Part shown: piece by piece, positions 25,356 through 36,050 of the stretch | How positions within the stretch are numbered: position 1 is the first letter of the stretch | How the letters are laid out: every line of letters begins with the position of its first letter | NCBI RefSeq assembly: GCF_000687475.1 | Contig: NC_057320.1 | Span: forward strand, 3,658,001-3,722,000 | DNA from: Ustilaginoidea virens | Lineage: Eukaryota > Ascomycota > Sordariomycetes > Hypocreales > Clavicipitaceae | Reading direction: 5' to 3' | Length of the DNA stretch: 64,000 nucleotides | Made by a program: the position numbers and the translations under genes | Notes under the pieces: model-generated | What the model saw: the letters and a program-made list of their open reading frames with translations, nothing else | Database searches by the model: none | What the model was told of the DNA's origin: nothing

Positions 25356-25608
25356 TATTACGGGCTCGGGCTACACCTACGCCATAATATAGCTAAGACT
25401 TAGGCTGTGCCTATGCCTAGCCTAGGTAGGGTTATATGAGTCAGCAGCACGGGGTCACGAGACTACGCTAAGACCCCGACCCGTGCTAACGTATGGTTAA
25501 ATAGACTATTGAGAGCCCCCTATTCGGGTCCTCTCTCTTTCCTCCTTAGTCTATTTAATATATTTATTCGACGCCTATTCGCAGTAGCCCTAGGACCAGT
25601 CCTTTACA
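25356..25608 (+). repeat. 3' LTR of Gypsy D (253 bp)
   Basis: Starts TATTACGGGCTCGGG (two transitions from the 5' copy's TGTCAC) and ends CCTTTACA, keeping the original CA. AAGGA follows at 25609-25613. Confidence 0.93.
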
Positions 25609-27836
25609 AAGGAATAGAAACTATAGTTTACTGTAAAGGCTATTAACGATTCCGCTAGACTTAACGGTCTAGTGCCTATATTATTAGTCTTTAGAGTATA
25701 TCCTCGACTTATAGATAATTCACCCCCTAGCTTATCAGTATTATAATATACCTTAATATTACGAAAGGCCACTAATAAAGCTAAGAAATGCCTCGCTAAG
25801 CGATAAGTTTGTAATACCTTCGCCTAATAGAATGGCCCGGATATATAGCCTATCTACCGACTACCCCTATAGTTAGATATATAGGTATAGAGAGAAAAAG
25901 GTAGATAGCACGGGCCATACCAGCTAATTAGTATTAATGGTAAGACCTATATTATATAAATGCCATATAGCCCGGTTAAGTACCGGTCAACGGTCGTTAA
26001 GCTATATAATTACGACTTTAATAATGCTAAAGATATTGTCTATACCGAAGGACCGGCCCGCCCCGGCTAGATAAAAGTTAGAATACCGGCTATAGCCGCA
26101 CCTCCAGCCGAGATGATACCTATAGCCGCGATATATCTATCGCCAGCCATTAGCCCTGACCAAGTTAGGCCAGTATCACTATTACTACCGCTAGTACGTA
26201 TAATATCCGACGTTATAATCAATAAAGACTAAGAAGAGGCTCTTATTAATACTATCGCTTTTAGTACCGTTATCGATACCTCTTTCCTAACCGCAAAAGA
26301 GTAAGCCGACCTATAGCTTGCTAATTAATTACGCTAAGAAGGGAAGATAATAACCCTAAGAGCCCCCTTCAAATAGTCTGATCGTATAGAGGTAGAAGCA
26401 TTATAGGCCCGCGATATATTCCGATTTATTACCTTTAATATCGGTAAATATAGAGCCTAACGTCTCTTTAACTTATATATAATACGAGAGATTAAGGGCA
26501 AAAGTATAGATACGCCATATAAGAAATCACGACTCATTATATAAGGTTATAGTGATAATAAAAAGCAATTAATATTAACTTAGTCCCCTATAATCTAATA
26601 GGCTAATTAATAGCTATTTATATCATTAGCCCTATCACTATAACGCTCTTACGGCTTATTCCTCTAGATATATAATATCACATAGGCTTATATGCAGTCA
26701 TTAATTACCCTTAATCGGTCGATTATCGCCAAATTACCTAAATAAATAGCTTACTAATACCCTAATAACACTATTATAGAAATAGTGAAGCCACTATACG
26801 GAATAGCTAAAGCAGGCACCCACTAGTGGGCGATATACTTCCGGCACTATCGCGAGAAGTTGGGTATAACTATATCGACCTATGACCCCTATTTACTAAT
26901 ATCTACTAGCGATACCAACCATACTAGCAATATTATATGCTTTGGTATCGTAGGTATATAGACTGATGATATCCTCGGCTTAAGTAATAATGCCTTCTTC
27001 TAACGGGAAGAATTGGAGCTTACTAAGGCAGGCTTTAACGCCAAGCCTAAGACGAAGCTATTACTAATTATGCCCCTAATATTTAATAGATGCATCCTAA
27101 CGGCTAATAATAACGGTATAACCTTATGCTAGAAAGGGCAAAGTAAGAAGATTATAACTATCGATAAGAATGCGCCTATAGCCTAGTATAATTATATCGA
27201 ATAACGCGCTTATAGCGCTTATATGGCTATGGTCTGCCAGCCTAAGGCATCCTTTAACCTATCCGTCGCAGCATAATAATAGCAACCTAACTATAACGAT
27301 ATCGCGAGGTTAAATAAGTGCCTTTAATAGCAACGCGATAACCAGGATCATGGCTTATGGTACATCAATCTAGCCCTTACTATAGCTAAACTCTTTATAT
27401 TTATTGACGGATCTTTTGCTAATAATAAAGATTTAAGCTCCTAAATTAGTTATATGATTATACTAGGGAACGAGGTAGATATAGCGGATAATGCCTTTAA
27501 CCTGATAGGTAATATTATTACTTACAGCTCTATAAAGAGTAAGCGTATAACACGCAGCGCACTCGCTTCGGAGCTATATAGTATAGTATAAGGGGTTGAT
27601 ATCGCATATACGATAGGCACGACCCTCAATATAATTACCAGCAGGCTGGGACTACTAAAGATTCCTATAGTAGTATATATAGATTCTTTTTCGTTATATG
27701 AATGCCTTATTAAGCTAGGCACTACGAAAAAAAAGAGGCTTATAATAGATATTATAGCCTTGCGATAGTTATACGAGCGCCGGGAAATCTATAAGATTTG
27801 CTAGATTAACGGGAATGATAACCTCGCCGATGTAAT
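25609..27836 (+). pseudogene. Outer Copia C: integrase end, RT and RNase H segment
   Basis: Resumes exactly where 18267 broke off and aligns with 11892-14180 of inner C. It contains the integrase C-terminus (FRVYPRLIDNSPPSL-like segment near 25690), the linker, RVT_2 reverse transcriptase (about 26280-26990) and RNase H (FIDGSFANN near 27396). It breaks at GTAAT (27832-27836), the E target duplication, close to the C-terminus of RNase H. Stops are frequent. Confidence 0.9.
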
Positions 27837-28391
27837 TGTCAAATTGGTTTTCGCCTGCTAAGATAATGCAGTATGCGAAGGATAAAGGCAGTGGAATGGT
27901 AAAATCGCAGTAAGGTAAAAGGCACAGATAAGATACGAGACTAAGGCATAGGGACAATCTGATGTGCATTAATTCTGCATACTTGTTTTCATGCATCCCT
28001 CCATCCTTTTTTCCCACTATTTGGGTAGGAATATCTAGGGATTTAAATACATAATATTCCAATATAGAACATCCCTAGTGAAATCAATCTGACGTAAATA
28101 TCGTGACCATACTGTGATATTATAGATATATGGCGAAATGTGCATTTGTAATGCATCGAGATTTGCGACGATAAAGTGGTGTGATCAATTTGTGATGCAT
28201 TATATATTTGCGCGTAAGGGAATGTGTGTAAGTACTGGGTACTCAACTTTACTAGCAGCCGTCATATAAATATAAGTACTGAATACTTAATACCTTTTTC
28301 AATCTGATGATGCGGCGATGTGTAGGAATTATCGGCGATAGATATCCAAAAATAATAAAATAAAATAACAATAAATAATTTCATTCTGATA
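27837..28391 (-). repeat. 3' LTR of Copia E (555 bp)
   Basis: On the plus strand reads TGTCAAATTGG to TTCTGATA (CA to TA at the end). The adjacent plus-strand TACCCCCCTAG at 28392-28402 is the reverse complement of a polypurine tract, which makes this the 3' LTR of a minus-strand element. ORFs of 97 and 67 codons here recur in the other LTR and are not genes. Confidence 0.94.
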
Positions 28392-28428
28392 TACCCCCCT
28401 AGATAGGCTAGAATATAGCTCTATCTAG

Positions 28429-31400
28429 CTAGTCGGTATCACTCTCGTTATCTTTTGTTTTTCGTACTAGGTCCTCAATATCTACTAGGCCTAGTTGGTT
28501 ACGGAAGGTAGTAAATCGTTGACCTATAAGAGCCTTTATGAGCCCATCCGCTACTATATTATTAGTAGGGATATAAGTCAGGTCGAATAAACCCTGCTGA
28601 TAAGCCTGTCGCAGCCAGCTGTTGTGGATATCAACATGCTTTAATGCAGTGTTAATACGGGGCATTGTTGTTGTTACTAGGCATATAGCTTGTAGGTTAT
28701 CGCACTCAATAGTGACCTTATGATCAAGCTTAAGTCCTAGTTGTTCCATAAGACGGGTTACAGATATAGTGGTCTTAGCAGTTGATGATAGTGCTAGTAG
28801 CTCTGCTTCAGTAGAAGATATGGTAACGGTGTGTTGTTTAATGGCTTCCCAACCAATAGGTCCGCCAAATAGGCTAAAGAAAGAGCCTTAAGTAGACTTC
28901 TAGGTCTCTTTATCATCGGCAAAAGCAGCATCAGAAGATATTAATAGTTCTTGCTAGATATTATTACTTGGTTGTTGTTGTATGGCAGTATATTGAATAG
29001 CTAAGTAACGTGTGATATAGAGGTATATTATGACCCCTATGGCTAATAGGTAATAGTAAGGGGAAGGGTTGTGTAGATGTTCTGAAAGGCGGGAGACTGC
29101 TATAGCAGTATTAGGTCGGGTCATAGTGGTTAGGTAATTTATAGAGCCCATAAGCTTTTGGTACTGGTATATCTTATATGCCGTAGCAATACTAATATAT
29201 TTATCAAGAGGCTGTTCTGGAATTGGATAGTTTTTATGTGTAATATTTCTTCCTTTTAAGAAGTCGTATGTAAGCTTTTCTATATAAAAGTCTTGTAATA
29301 GCCAGGTCTTAGTAGGCTGATGCCGTATAATTCGGATACCTAAGAACCATTTCAGAGTACTAAGGTCCTTCATTTTATAGGCTGCTTTTAATTTATTAAC
29401 GAGGGATTCTACTTTAGGACGATTCTTTGGTTGAAATAGTACTACTATATCATCCACAAAATAAAAGACTACTACAGTAGTAGTAATTATAATACAAGGG
29501 TCTTCTGTAATAAGAATAAGGTCGAGGGATTTAAGGGTTGATAAAAGCTCTTATTGCCATAGGTAAGGGGACCTATGAAGACTATATAAGGCGCGCTATA
29601 ATAATAATACCCATCTAGGTCTTTTAAATCCATCCGGATATTCGATATAGACGACTTCGTCCTATAGGCTGTTGGTAAATGCCGATATAGCATCCATTTG
29701 TATAGTGTTAAGGTCGAACTTCGTTATAATAGCTATTAAGATTCGGAAGGACTTAGCAGCTAGCGTAATAGCATAAGTCTCTTTATCACTATAAGGTTAA
29801 AGATCACTACGCACACAAATTCGGGCTTTAAATTTGGTGAGAAAGCCGTGTTTATCACACTTGTATTTAAACACCCACATAAGTGGTATAGGCTTATAAT
29901 TATTTAGAAGGTCTAATAGTTGGGTAGGCTTAAAGGTTCCTTTATTCTAATTATTGTAGAATTCGCTTTTTACGGCCTCTTTAAATTCTGGTTCGAAACG
30001 GTGACCTTTTAGGTCTTTCTAAAACCTTAGTTCAGGCGGTAGGGATGATCAGTATAGGCGTTCCTTAGTGCCTAGAAAAAAACTGCTAATAAAAGCCATA
30101 CTAGAAGCATTCTTATTAGCCAGCCTAGCTGACCTTTGTAGTATAGGACTGCTACTAGTCTTAGTACTTGCTTCGGAAGGATATATATCAGAAGGATGTG
30201 TAGAAGCTGGGGTAGGTAGCTGAACTGTAAAATATTATTATTTACTAGGAACAGCTTGTTCACTAGTAGGTATAGAAGTCGAAGGTAATATTGTGCTAGT
30301 AGAAGGTATAGTAGGACTAGGAATATAAGGCTGGGTAGTGCTAGGGGTAAAAGGAACAGGTATAACAGTAGTAGAAAAGTGAGATATATAGAGCTCGTCT
30401 ATATCCTCATACTTATATGCATTGTCGATATATTGTGGTAGTTATATTTCAAGTCGTTGTGGTATAGTGGCGGTGACTTTACTACTATAGAAGCTATTTT
30501 TATCGAAAGTAATATCGCGAATTCGTCGTACTTCATAAAGGTCGGGAATCCATATACGGTAGATATTAATAGAATCGTAACCTATTAAATATCCTATCTT
30601 AGCGTATGGTGCTAGCTTTAATTCTCGTCGATTAGTGCCTTTTAATGCTATTGTTATTAATGGATAGGCCTTACAACCATAAGCCTTAAGAAATGATATA
30701 GAAGGCCTAGGATTAGTATATTGGGTATCCCTAGCGTTATTAGCTAGCCAGGAATGAAGTCGTTGATATAGTATAATCTACTAAAGGCCTTGTTGTAGTG
30801 TGCGATTATATAAGAAGGTTGTGGCTTTCCATAGCTCCGGCTATAGGTCTTTAGGTAGGTTAGCAGCTAGTCGTAAGGTCCTAGCTTTAGTCCCTATAAT
30901 ACCCCCCGAGCGTTTAGCTAGGCCGTTTTGGGCTGAAGTATAAGGCGCTGTGACTTCATCCTCTATACCTAAGGATATCTTCTAATTATAGTATTATTAC
31001 TAGAAAGCAGGATCGTTATCGCGATGAACAATAGAAATAGCAAGGTTCTACTGGCGCTATAAATAGTTATCAAGGTCTGCTAGCTTTCCTAGGATTTCCG
31101 ACTGGGTCCTAGAATATAAAGGATAATAGAAGATAAATTTAGTATCGTTATCCTGTAGTAATAGTACTACAATAGCACTATTATAAGCTTGGTCCAGTAT
31201 AAATATGTCAATATATACCCGCTAGAAAGGTCTTGGGCTAGGTAAATAGGGCTGCCGGCTGATAATCCTAGTAGCCTTAGATAGTGAGCACTGCTTACAA
31301 TCAATAGTAAGTAATCCCTTAATTTTAGCGCTGGTAGTTGATTGGATTATCCTTTCCAAGGCTTCCTTATTAGGGTGGCCTAGTCTCTTATGCTATATCG

Positions 31401-33297
31401 TAGCCGTAGCTTCCGAGGCAGACGCATTATAGGTATCCTTCGAGATAGCCACTGCTATAGCAGGCGCTATAGTAGGTTGAGTGGGATGAAATGGTGTGGA
31501 TTGTGTAGCCGTAGAATTATTGATTGACGGAGACATATTTTTATCTGGTATAGTAGGGTCTTCCCTACTAATAATAGATGAAGGCGGCGTAGTATCCTTA
31601 GAGGTACTAGATGTGGAAGGGCAAGATACTGTAGTTTCATCAGAGGGGTAAGATACCGTAGTATCCTTAGTTGGGTAAGATACCGTAGTATCCTTAGTAG
31701 TAGTAGTAGTGGCAGTAGCAATAGCGACTTCGCTATACTTAATAACCTGCTGGCCAAACATCCGGTTGGTATAAAATAAACGGTCCTTATTGTGTATAAT
31801 CCAGCCAGTCTGTGAGTTCTAGTGGTAATTTGCACGTATAAATCGCTCTAAGCTGGCTATATTAGTGTGAAATGTCGGTATATATGCTACGTATAGTAGC
31901 TCGAAGATGCCTTTATTAGTATTTAATCGCACTCTTCTATATCCTAGTATAGAAGGATTAGATTCACTAGTAAATGCTATTTCGGGCTCGATATTTGGAA
32001 CGTAATCTAGTAACCGGTCCTTATTATTGGTGATGTGAGTATTAGAGCCACTATCTAGTATCTAGGAATCTTTAAGTGGATAGGGTGTAGTTGAGAGAGA
32101 TGCCTGTGGGCTGGTAATAGATAGGGATGCCTATAGGCTTGCCTGTGGGCTGGTAATAGTCATTAACGATATAGTCGGTTCGGGTTACATAAGGTTGTAT
32201 AACGTATTACTATCCTTGCTAGCAAACGCAATTCTAAGTGATATAGAAGGAGAGGGTAGCTATAACACAATAGGATTAATCGTGATTCCTTTCGCTTATA
32301 ATGCTTTGATAACTATATCCTTAAAGCGCTAATTAGATGAAAACTTGGATTGGATTTTATTAAGTATAGTGGTATTGGGCTTCCAATCCTTGGGCGCCTT
32401 TTGCTGGTTTAAAATATAATAATCTTCCTAGCGATGTAAAAGGCTATAAATGCATGGTTGTTTTGGCTTGGTAATATTAGTTGTTTTTTGTTGATTTTTA
32501 TTGGTATCTATATCCTGGAAAGAGGCAAAGGCACCTTGTGCTCTTTGTTATTGTGAGGCAAACTCTTGCTCGAATAAATCACTAATATAATGACCGTCGG
32601 GTATCTTCTTGTCCCATCCTTCTTTATTATTGCGTTGCTTTTCCTTGATTCTATTCTTCTAATAATTAGAAAAGGCTGGTGTAATAGATTCCACGGCGTT
32701 AATAAAATCCTGGGTTGGTCGGAGTCCTTATGTATCTAGTATATTGATATTAATAGCTTCTGTAAGGACTTTCTTATAGGAAGTAATCTAGCTGGATATC
32801 TTAGTCTTATTAGGACTTCGCAGTATAGCTGTATAGCGCTGGCGGATATCTTTTTCATGGTCCTAAGTGGTAGGCTGCAAGCGTTGTTTTAATAGGTATA
32901 GCTGTGCGGCAACATCATTCTCCTGGCTTATGGTATCGTAGTAGTTGCCTATAGTTGCGATAATCTAGTGTTGGATATTAATGAGAGCTTTTTTCTTATC
33001 CTTATAATCCTGTAGGGTAGTCCTATAGACATTCGTTATATACTGTAACCTAGTAAAATTAGAATCGTCGAGGTTAAGGATAGAGGAAGTATGAGGCTTG
33101 ATGGTAGAAGCGGTAGGCTTAACGGGCTGTTATAAGGTAGGCCTATTAGGTTCCTCCATAGAAGGGTTGATATAGGCCCAGATGTTTTTGTTGATAGCGA
33201 ACTTCTTAATAATCGAGATCTATTTAAACTAGTCTTTACTGCCTAGCAATTAGAAATTTGCTGGGTTCCCTAGGTTGGTATTGGTAGCTATAATGGA
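28429..33297 (-). pseudogene. Copia E gag-pol polyprotein, one frame
   Basis: Codons at 33159, 31761, 29457 and 28749 share one frame. Gag (about 33297-32400) opens with a SNF-LLGSKD-FK-ISIIKKF segment typical of Copia Gag and ends in a decayed Cys/His knuckle near 32450. Protease reads ILDSGSNTHITNN near 32075-32020. A Thr/Ser/Pro repeat linker follows. Integrase has HKRLGHPN with DCKQC (31390-31270), YIDIF near 31200, RDND near 31025 and NGLAKRSGG near 30930, where the catalytic Glu is Lys. Reverse transcriptase has MDAISAF near 29700 and an intact FVDDIV at about 29466-29446. RNase H ends near 28432 with VDIHNSWLRQ and NNIVADGL segments. The stop at 28429-28431 may be the true one. Confidence 0.92.
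31624..31705 (-). repeat. 27-base tandem repeat in the protease-integrase linker of E
   Basis: Repeated GGGTAAGATACCGTAGTATC units, in frame, encoding Thr-Lys-Asp-Thr-Thr-Val-Ser-Tyr-Pro on the minus strand. The surrounding linker (about 31740-31430) is rich in Thr, Ser and Pro. Confidence 0.85.
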
Positions 33298-34196
33298 ATA
33301 GGTAGGAAAGGCAGGATAGGTAGGATAGGTAGGATGGGTAGGATAGGTAGGATAGGTAAGATAGATAGGAAAGAATAACAATAAGAAAGAATAATAACCT
33401 AGCCTTAGTCAAAGAAAATCTAACGGATAAAGGTCTAAGTAAATCTAAAGGGCAAAATAGTCCCGGTAAATAGTCCTAGGCAAAAGGGATCAATCTAGGT
33501 GGTTAATCCAGTCAATCCAGTCACAATATACCACACTTATGGTCTTCTGGCCTTAGTAGTCAAAAGTCGCTTGCCGACTTCTTAAGTCAGAAGAAATGTT
33601 TCGCGCAGGCAAATGTGTCGGTACTGCTGCGTTCTTTTGGGCTGTGCCTTGCACTAGCAATTTGTATGGCGGCACGGGTGCCCTAGTAGAACTTTTGCCT
33701 AAGGCTGATTTCTTCGTCGGAAAGAATATTTAATCGTAGAAAATCGTCTGGTAAGATAGCGACGATATAATAGAAGGTGCGTAGGTAAGTAGTCGGTATG
33801 CCTATTGCGCATTGCACGGCGAAGGTCGGATTAAGGTAATAGAATTGCAATATAAAAATGCGCGATTATGCTGGTTTGCACGCTATTTATCACGCGTTTA
33901 TACGGTCTTAGTAATAATATTAGCACAGAGGTATAAGAAATATAGCAGCAAGAAAAGATTAATATTGCATAGAATGCGTAATTGCACTTTTGCAAACCTA
34001 TGCATAGCTGCGTGCAGCTGGCTAAAGTCAGTATGCAGTTGTTTGCGTATATAATAAAAGGGGGAAACAGCTGGTAATCCGTCGGACCAGCTGGTAATTT
34101 GTCGGCGTGCAGCTGGCAATAAATGCACGCGAATAATAGTCGGAGAGAAATCGAAAGGATAAAATAGATAGAATAAAGCGATTTACCGGGTGCAAA
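33298..34196 (-). other. Leader of Copia E with a 9-base minisatellite
   Basis: About 900 bp between the primer binding site and Gag. Bases 33299-33370 hold eight or so GGATAGGTA units immediately upstream of Gag. The rest (33380-34190) is not coding in any convincing way; it keeps more CpA/TpG than the surroundings. Two overlapping ORFs near 33812-34128 have no recognisable content. Confidence 0.7.
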
Positions 34197-34209
34197 CCGG
34201 GCTTATAAC
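34197..34209 (-). other. Primer binding site of E (half initiator tRNA-Met)
   Basis: Plus-strand CCGGGCTTATAAC abuts the LTR. It differs by one C-to-T change (in CpA context) from the CCGGGCTCATAACC of A and J, so it also pairs with the initiator tRNA-Met anticodon arm. Confidence 0.75.
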
Positions 34210-34764
34210 TGTCAAATTGGTTTTCGCCTGCTAAGATAATACAGTATGCGAAGGATAAAGGCAGTGGAATGGTAAAATCGCAGTAAGGTAAAAGGCATAG
34301 ATAAGATACGAGACTAAGGCATAGGGATAATCTGATGTGTATTAATTTTGCATACTTGTTTTTATGCATCCCTCCATCCTTTTTTCCCACTATTTGGGTA
34401 GGAATATCTAGGGATTTAAATATATAATATTCCAATATAGAATATCCCTAGTGAAATCAATCTGACGTAAATATCGTGACTATACTGTGATATTATAGAT
34501 ATATGGCGAAATGTGCATTTGTAATGCATCGAGATTTGCGACGATAAAGTGGTGTGATCAATTTGTGATGCATCATACATTTGCGCGTAAGGGAATGTGT
34601 GTAAGTACTGGGTACTCAACTTTACTAGCAGCCGTCATATAAATATAAGTACTGAATACTTAATACCTTTTTCAATCTGATGATGCGGCGATGTGTAGGA
34701 ATTATCGGCGATAGATATCCAAAAATAATAAAATAAAATAACAATAAATAATTTCATTCTGACA
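34210..34764 (-). repeat. 5' LTR of Copia E (555 bp)
   Basis: TGTCAAATTGG to TTCTGACA on the plus strand. Compared with 27837-28391 I count 12 differences, all transitions, 11 of them CpA or TpG to TpA. GTAAT follows at 34765-34769. Confidence 0.94.
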
Positions 34765-35152
34765 GTAATAACTAAGGGAACGCCTAATAAAGCCCTTAAG
34801 ACCTTCATCGACTAAAATAGGGCTATTATACGTATAGAAGGGTGGGTAAAGAGGCCAGTCAATATCTAACTGCATTTAGGTATAATTAGTGATATTATAG
34901 GTGGCAAGTGTGTGGATTTTCCTATATTCAATGTTGTGTTGTTTTACTGCGTTTACTACTGCCCCTTTTTTGCCCCTTTATTTTGGCTGCGATATTCAAC
35001 ATACCGGCTATACGGTATAATACCGGCCGCGCGGCGCGATAGTATTATCGCCGGCACAACCTGCTAAGACCGCGCCGCACTCTCTTTTCTATATGTGCGC
35101 TTTATATCCTAGTGATTCCGATGTTTGCCTTTATAAAAAGAGAAGCTGCTAG
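34765..35152 (+). pseudogene. Outer Copia C: RNase H end and 3' untranslated region
   Basis: Resumes after E. The last codons of gag-pol (ITKGTPNKALKTFID-like segment) end at TAA 34867-34869, matching 14287-14289 of inner C. Bases 34870-35152 are the 3' untranslated region, with a small deletion relative to inner C near 34935. Confidence 0.85.
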
Positions 35153-35483
35153 TATCGGAATCGCTATCGTAAGGTGCCTAATTAGGCATATTGCAATGGA
35201 TGTGCCGCGCATACTACCGCACACACGATGTGGCCCCTTTTGCCCCTTTACCCCTGAGCCCGATAGGGCACGCGGGCAGCCCGGCCCGACTGCGCCGATG
35301 CATGTGACCACGGCACGCACAAAAAGGCCACATCGTGTAATTACCCTCTTTTGCTTCCTTTCTTCCTTCTCAGATAGTCAGTCATTAGTAAAGTTAATAA
35401 ATCCTTTACTTGGTGACCTCACGGTACATGATACCACGCGCGCGACCCTACGTACAACTGGGTACCCCGAGTTTATATCAACA
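35153..35483 (+). repeat. 3' LTR of outer Copia C (331 bp)
   Basis: Starts TATCGGAATC and ends ATATCAACA. Its length equals that of 6736-7066. AAGGG follows at 35484-35488. The 153-codon ORF across it is an LTR shadow. Confidence 0.93.
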
Positions 35484-35586
35484 AAGGGCCCGGTAGTCGA
35501 TATAAAACCGCTACCTACTATTCCCCTTTTGGCTAATAGGACTAGTGCCGCTGCCGATAAAAAGCTCGCTTAGATCTATCTTTTAT
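35484..35586 (-). pseudogene. Gypsy F fragment between C and G
   Basis: About 100 bp collinear in reverse complement with 20590-20700 of D, just upstream of the reverse transcriptase core. It joins 6735 on one side and 41410 on the other when C and G are removed. TTTAT at 35582-35586 is the left target duplication of G. Confidence 0.88.
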
Positions 35587-35782
35587 TGTCAGGAAGCAGG
35601 GAGAGAAAGCGGTATATTGTCAAAGGTTGACCTGACCTGTCTCAACAGTACTCAGGTCACCAGCTATTTATAGTGGGCACGGGGGTAACCCTAAGGGGCT
35701 ACTGTTCCCTCGGTTACATATGCTACATTCGTATCCGGACATTCCCGACACATATGATGATCTATTGGTATCCCCGCCGACA
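35587..35782 (-). repeat. 3' LTR of Copia G (196 bp)
   Basis: TGTCAGGAAGCAGGG to CCCGCCGACA. Against the copy at 41214-41409 I count 8 differences, all transitions, 6 in CpA/TpG context. Confidence 0.94.
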
Positions 35783-36050
35783 CACCCCCCCAGGATATAC
35801 TTTATCGAGCATATCCTGCTACATAGCCAATTCCCATAGAAAATAAGATAGCAAATAGAACCATAGAAGTCATCATACCGTAGCAAGAAGAGCGGTGGAG
35901 GCGCTATTGTTGAAAACAACCCTCAGGGGTAAAAATGCCCCTATTCGCACATATCGTTGTGAGGAACGTAAAAGACAACAGAAAATAACAACAAACCACA
36001 AAATTCAGGTCCGCGCAGGAAAACATATGCGGCTGTTGAAACGCATCTTC
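35783..36050 (-). other. 3' untranslated region of G with polypurine tract
   Basis: CACCCCCCCAGG at 35783-35794 is the reverse complement of the polypurine tract. A 24-residue hydrophobic reading frame (35802-35876, starting MMTSMVLFAILF, ending GYAR) lies between it and RNase H. This stretch retains more CpA/TpG than the neighbouring pol. The peptide could be chance. Confidence 0.6.

Larger units (their letters stand above)
18268..25608 (+). mobile_element. Ty3/Gypsy chromovirus D, full length
   Basis: Complete plus-strand element of 7,341 bp. LTRs of 253 bp at both ends and AAGGA at 18263-18267 and 25609-25613 define it. The interior has gag (frame 2) then pol (frame 1, ending in a chromodomain), 1.9 kb of unexplained sequence and a polypurine tract. 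It is inserted in the integrase of outer C. Confidence 0.94.
27837..34764 (-). mobile_element. Ty1/Copia retrotransposon E, full length
   Basis: Complete minus-strand element of 6,928 bp with 555-bp LTRs and exact GTAAT duplications at 27832-27836 and 34765-34769. It is the best preserved element of the window: one gag-pol frame with nonsense changes only at the points I checked. The LTR pair differs at 12 sites by my count, all transitions. Confidence 0.95.
6736..35483 (+). mobile_element. Outer Copia C, split by three nested elements
   Basis: Plus-strand Copia element. Its own pieces are 6736-7686, 14960-18267, 25609-27836 and 34765-35483. The LTRs (6736-7066 and 35153-35483) are both 331 bp. 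Flanks AAGAG (6731-6735) and AAGGG (35484-35488) are the target duplication, one base altered. Inner C, D and E fill the gaps, each with its own exact duplication. The element sits in the reverse transcriptase of Gypsy F. Confidence 0.93.

Noticed and set aside
27769..28246. ORFs of 97 and 67 codons, repeated at 34028-34619
   Set aside because: They lie in the E LTRs, partly crossing the LTR boundary, and have no protein features.
33812..34128. Overlapping ORFs of 80 and 76 codons in the E leader
   Set aside because: Opposite strands, no motif, and located between Gag and the primer binding site where no gene is expected.
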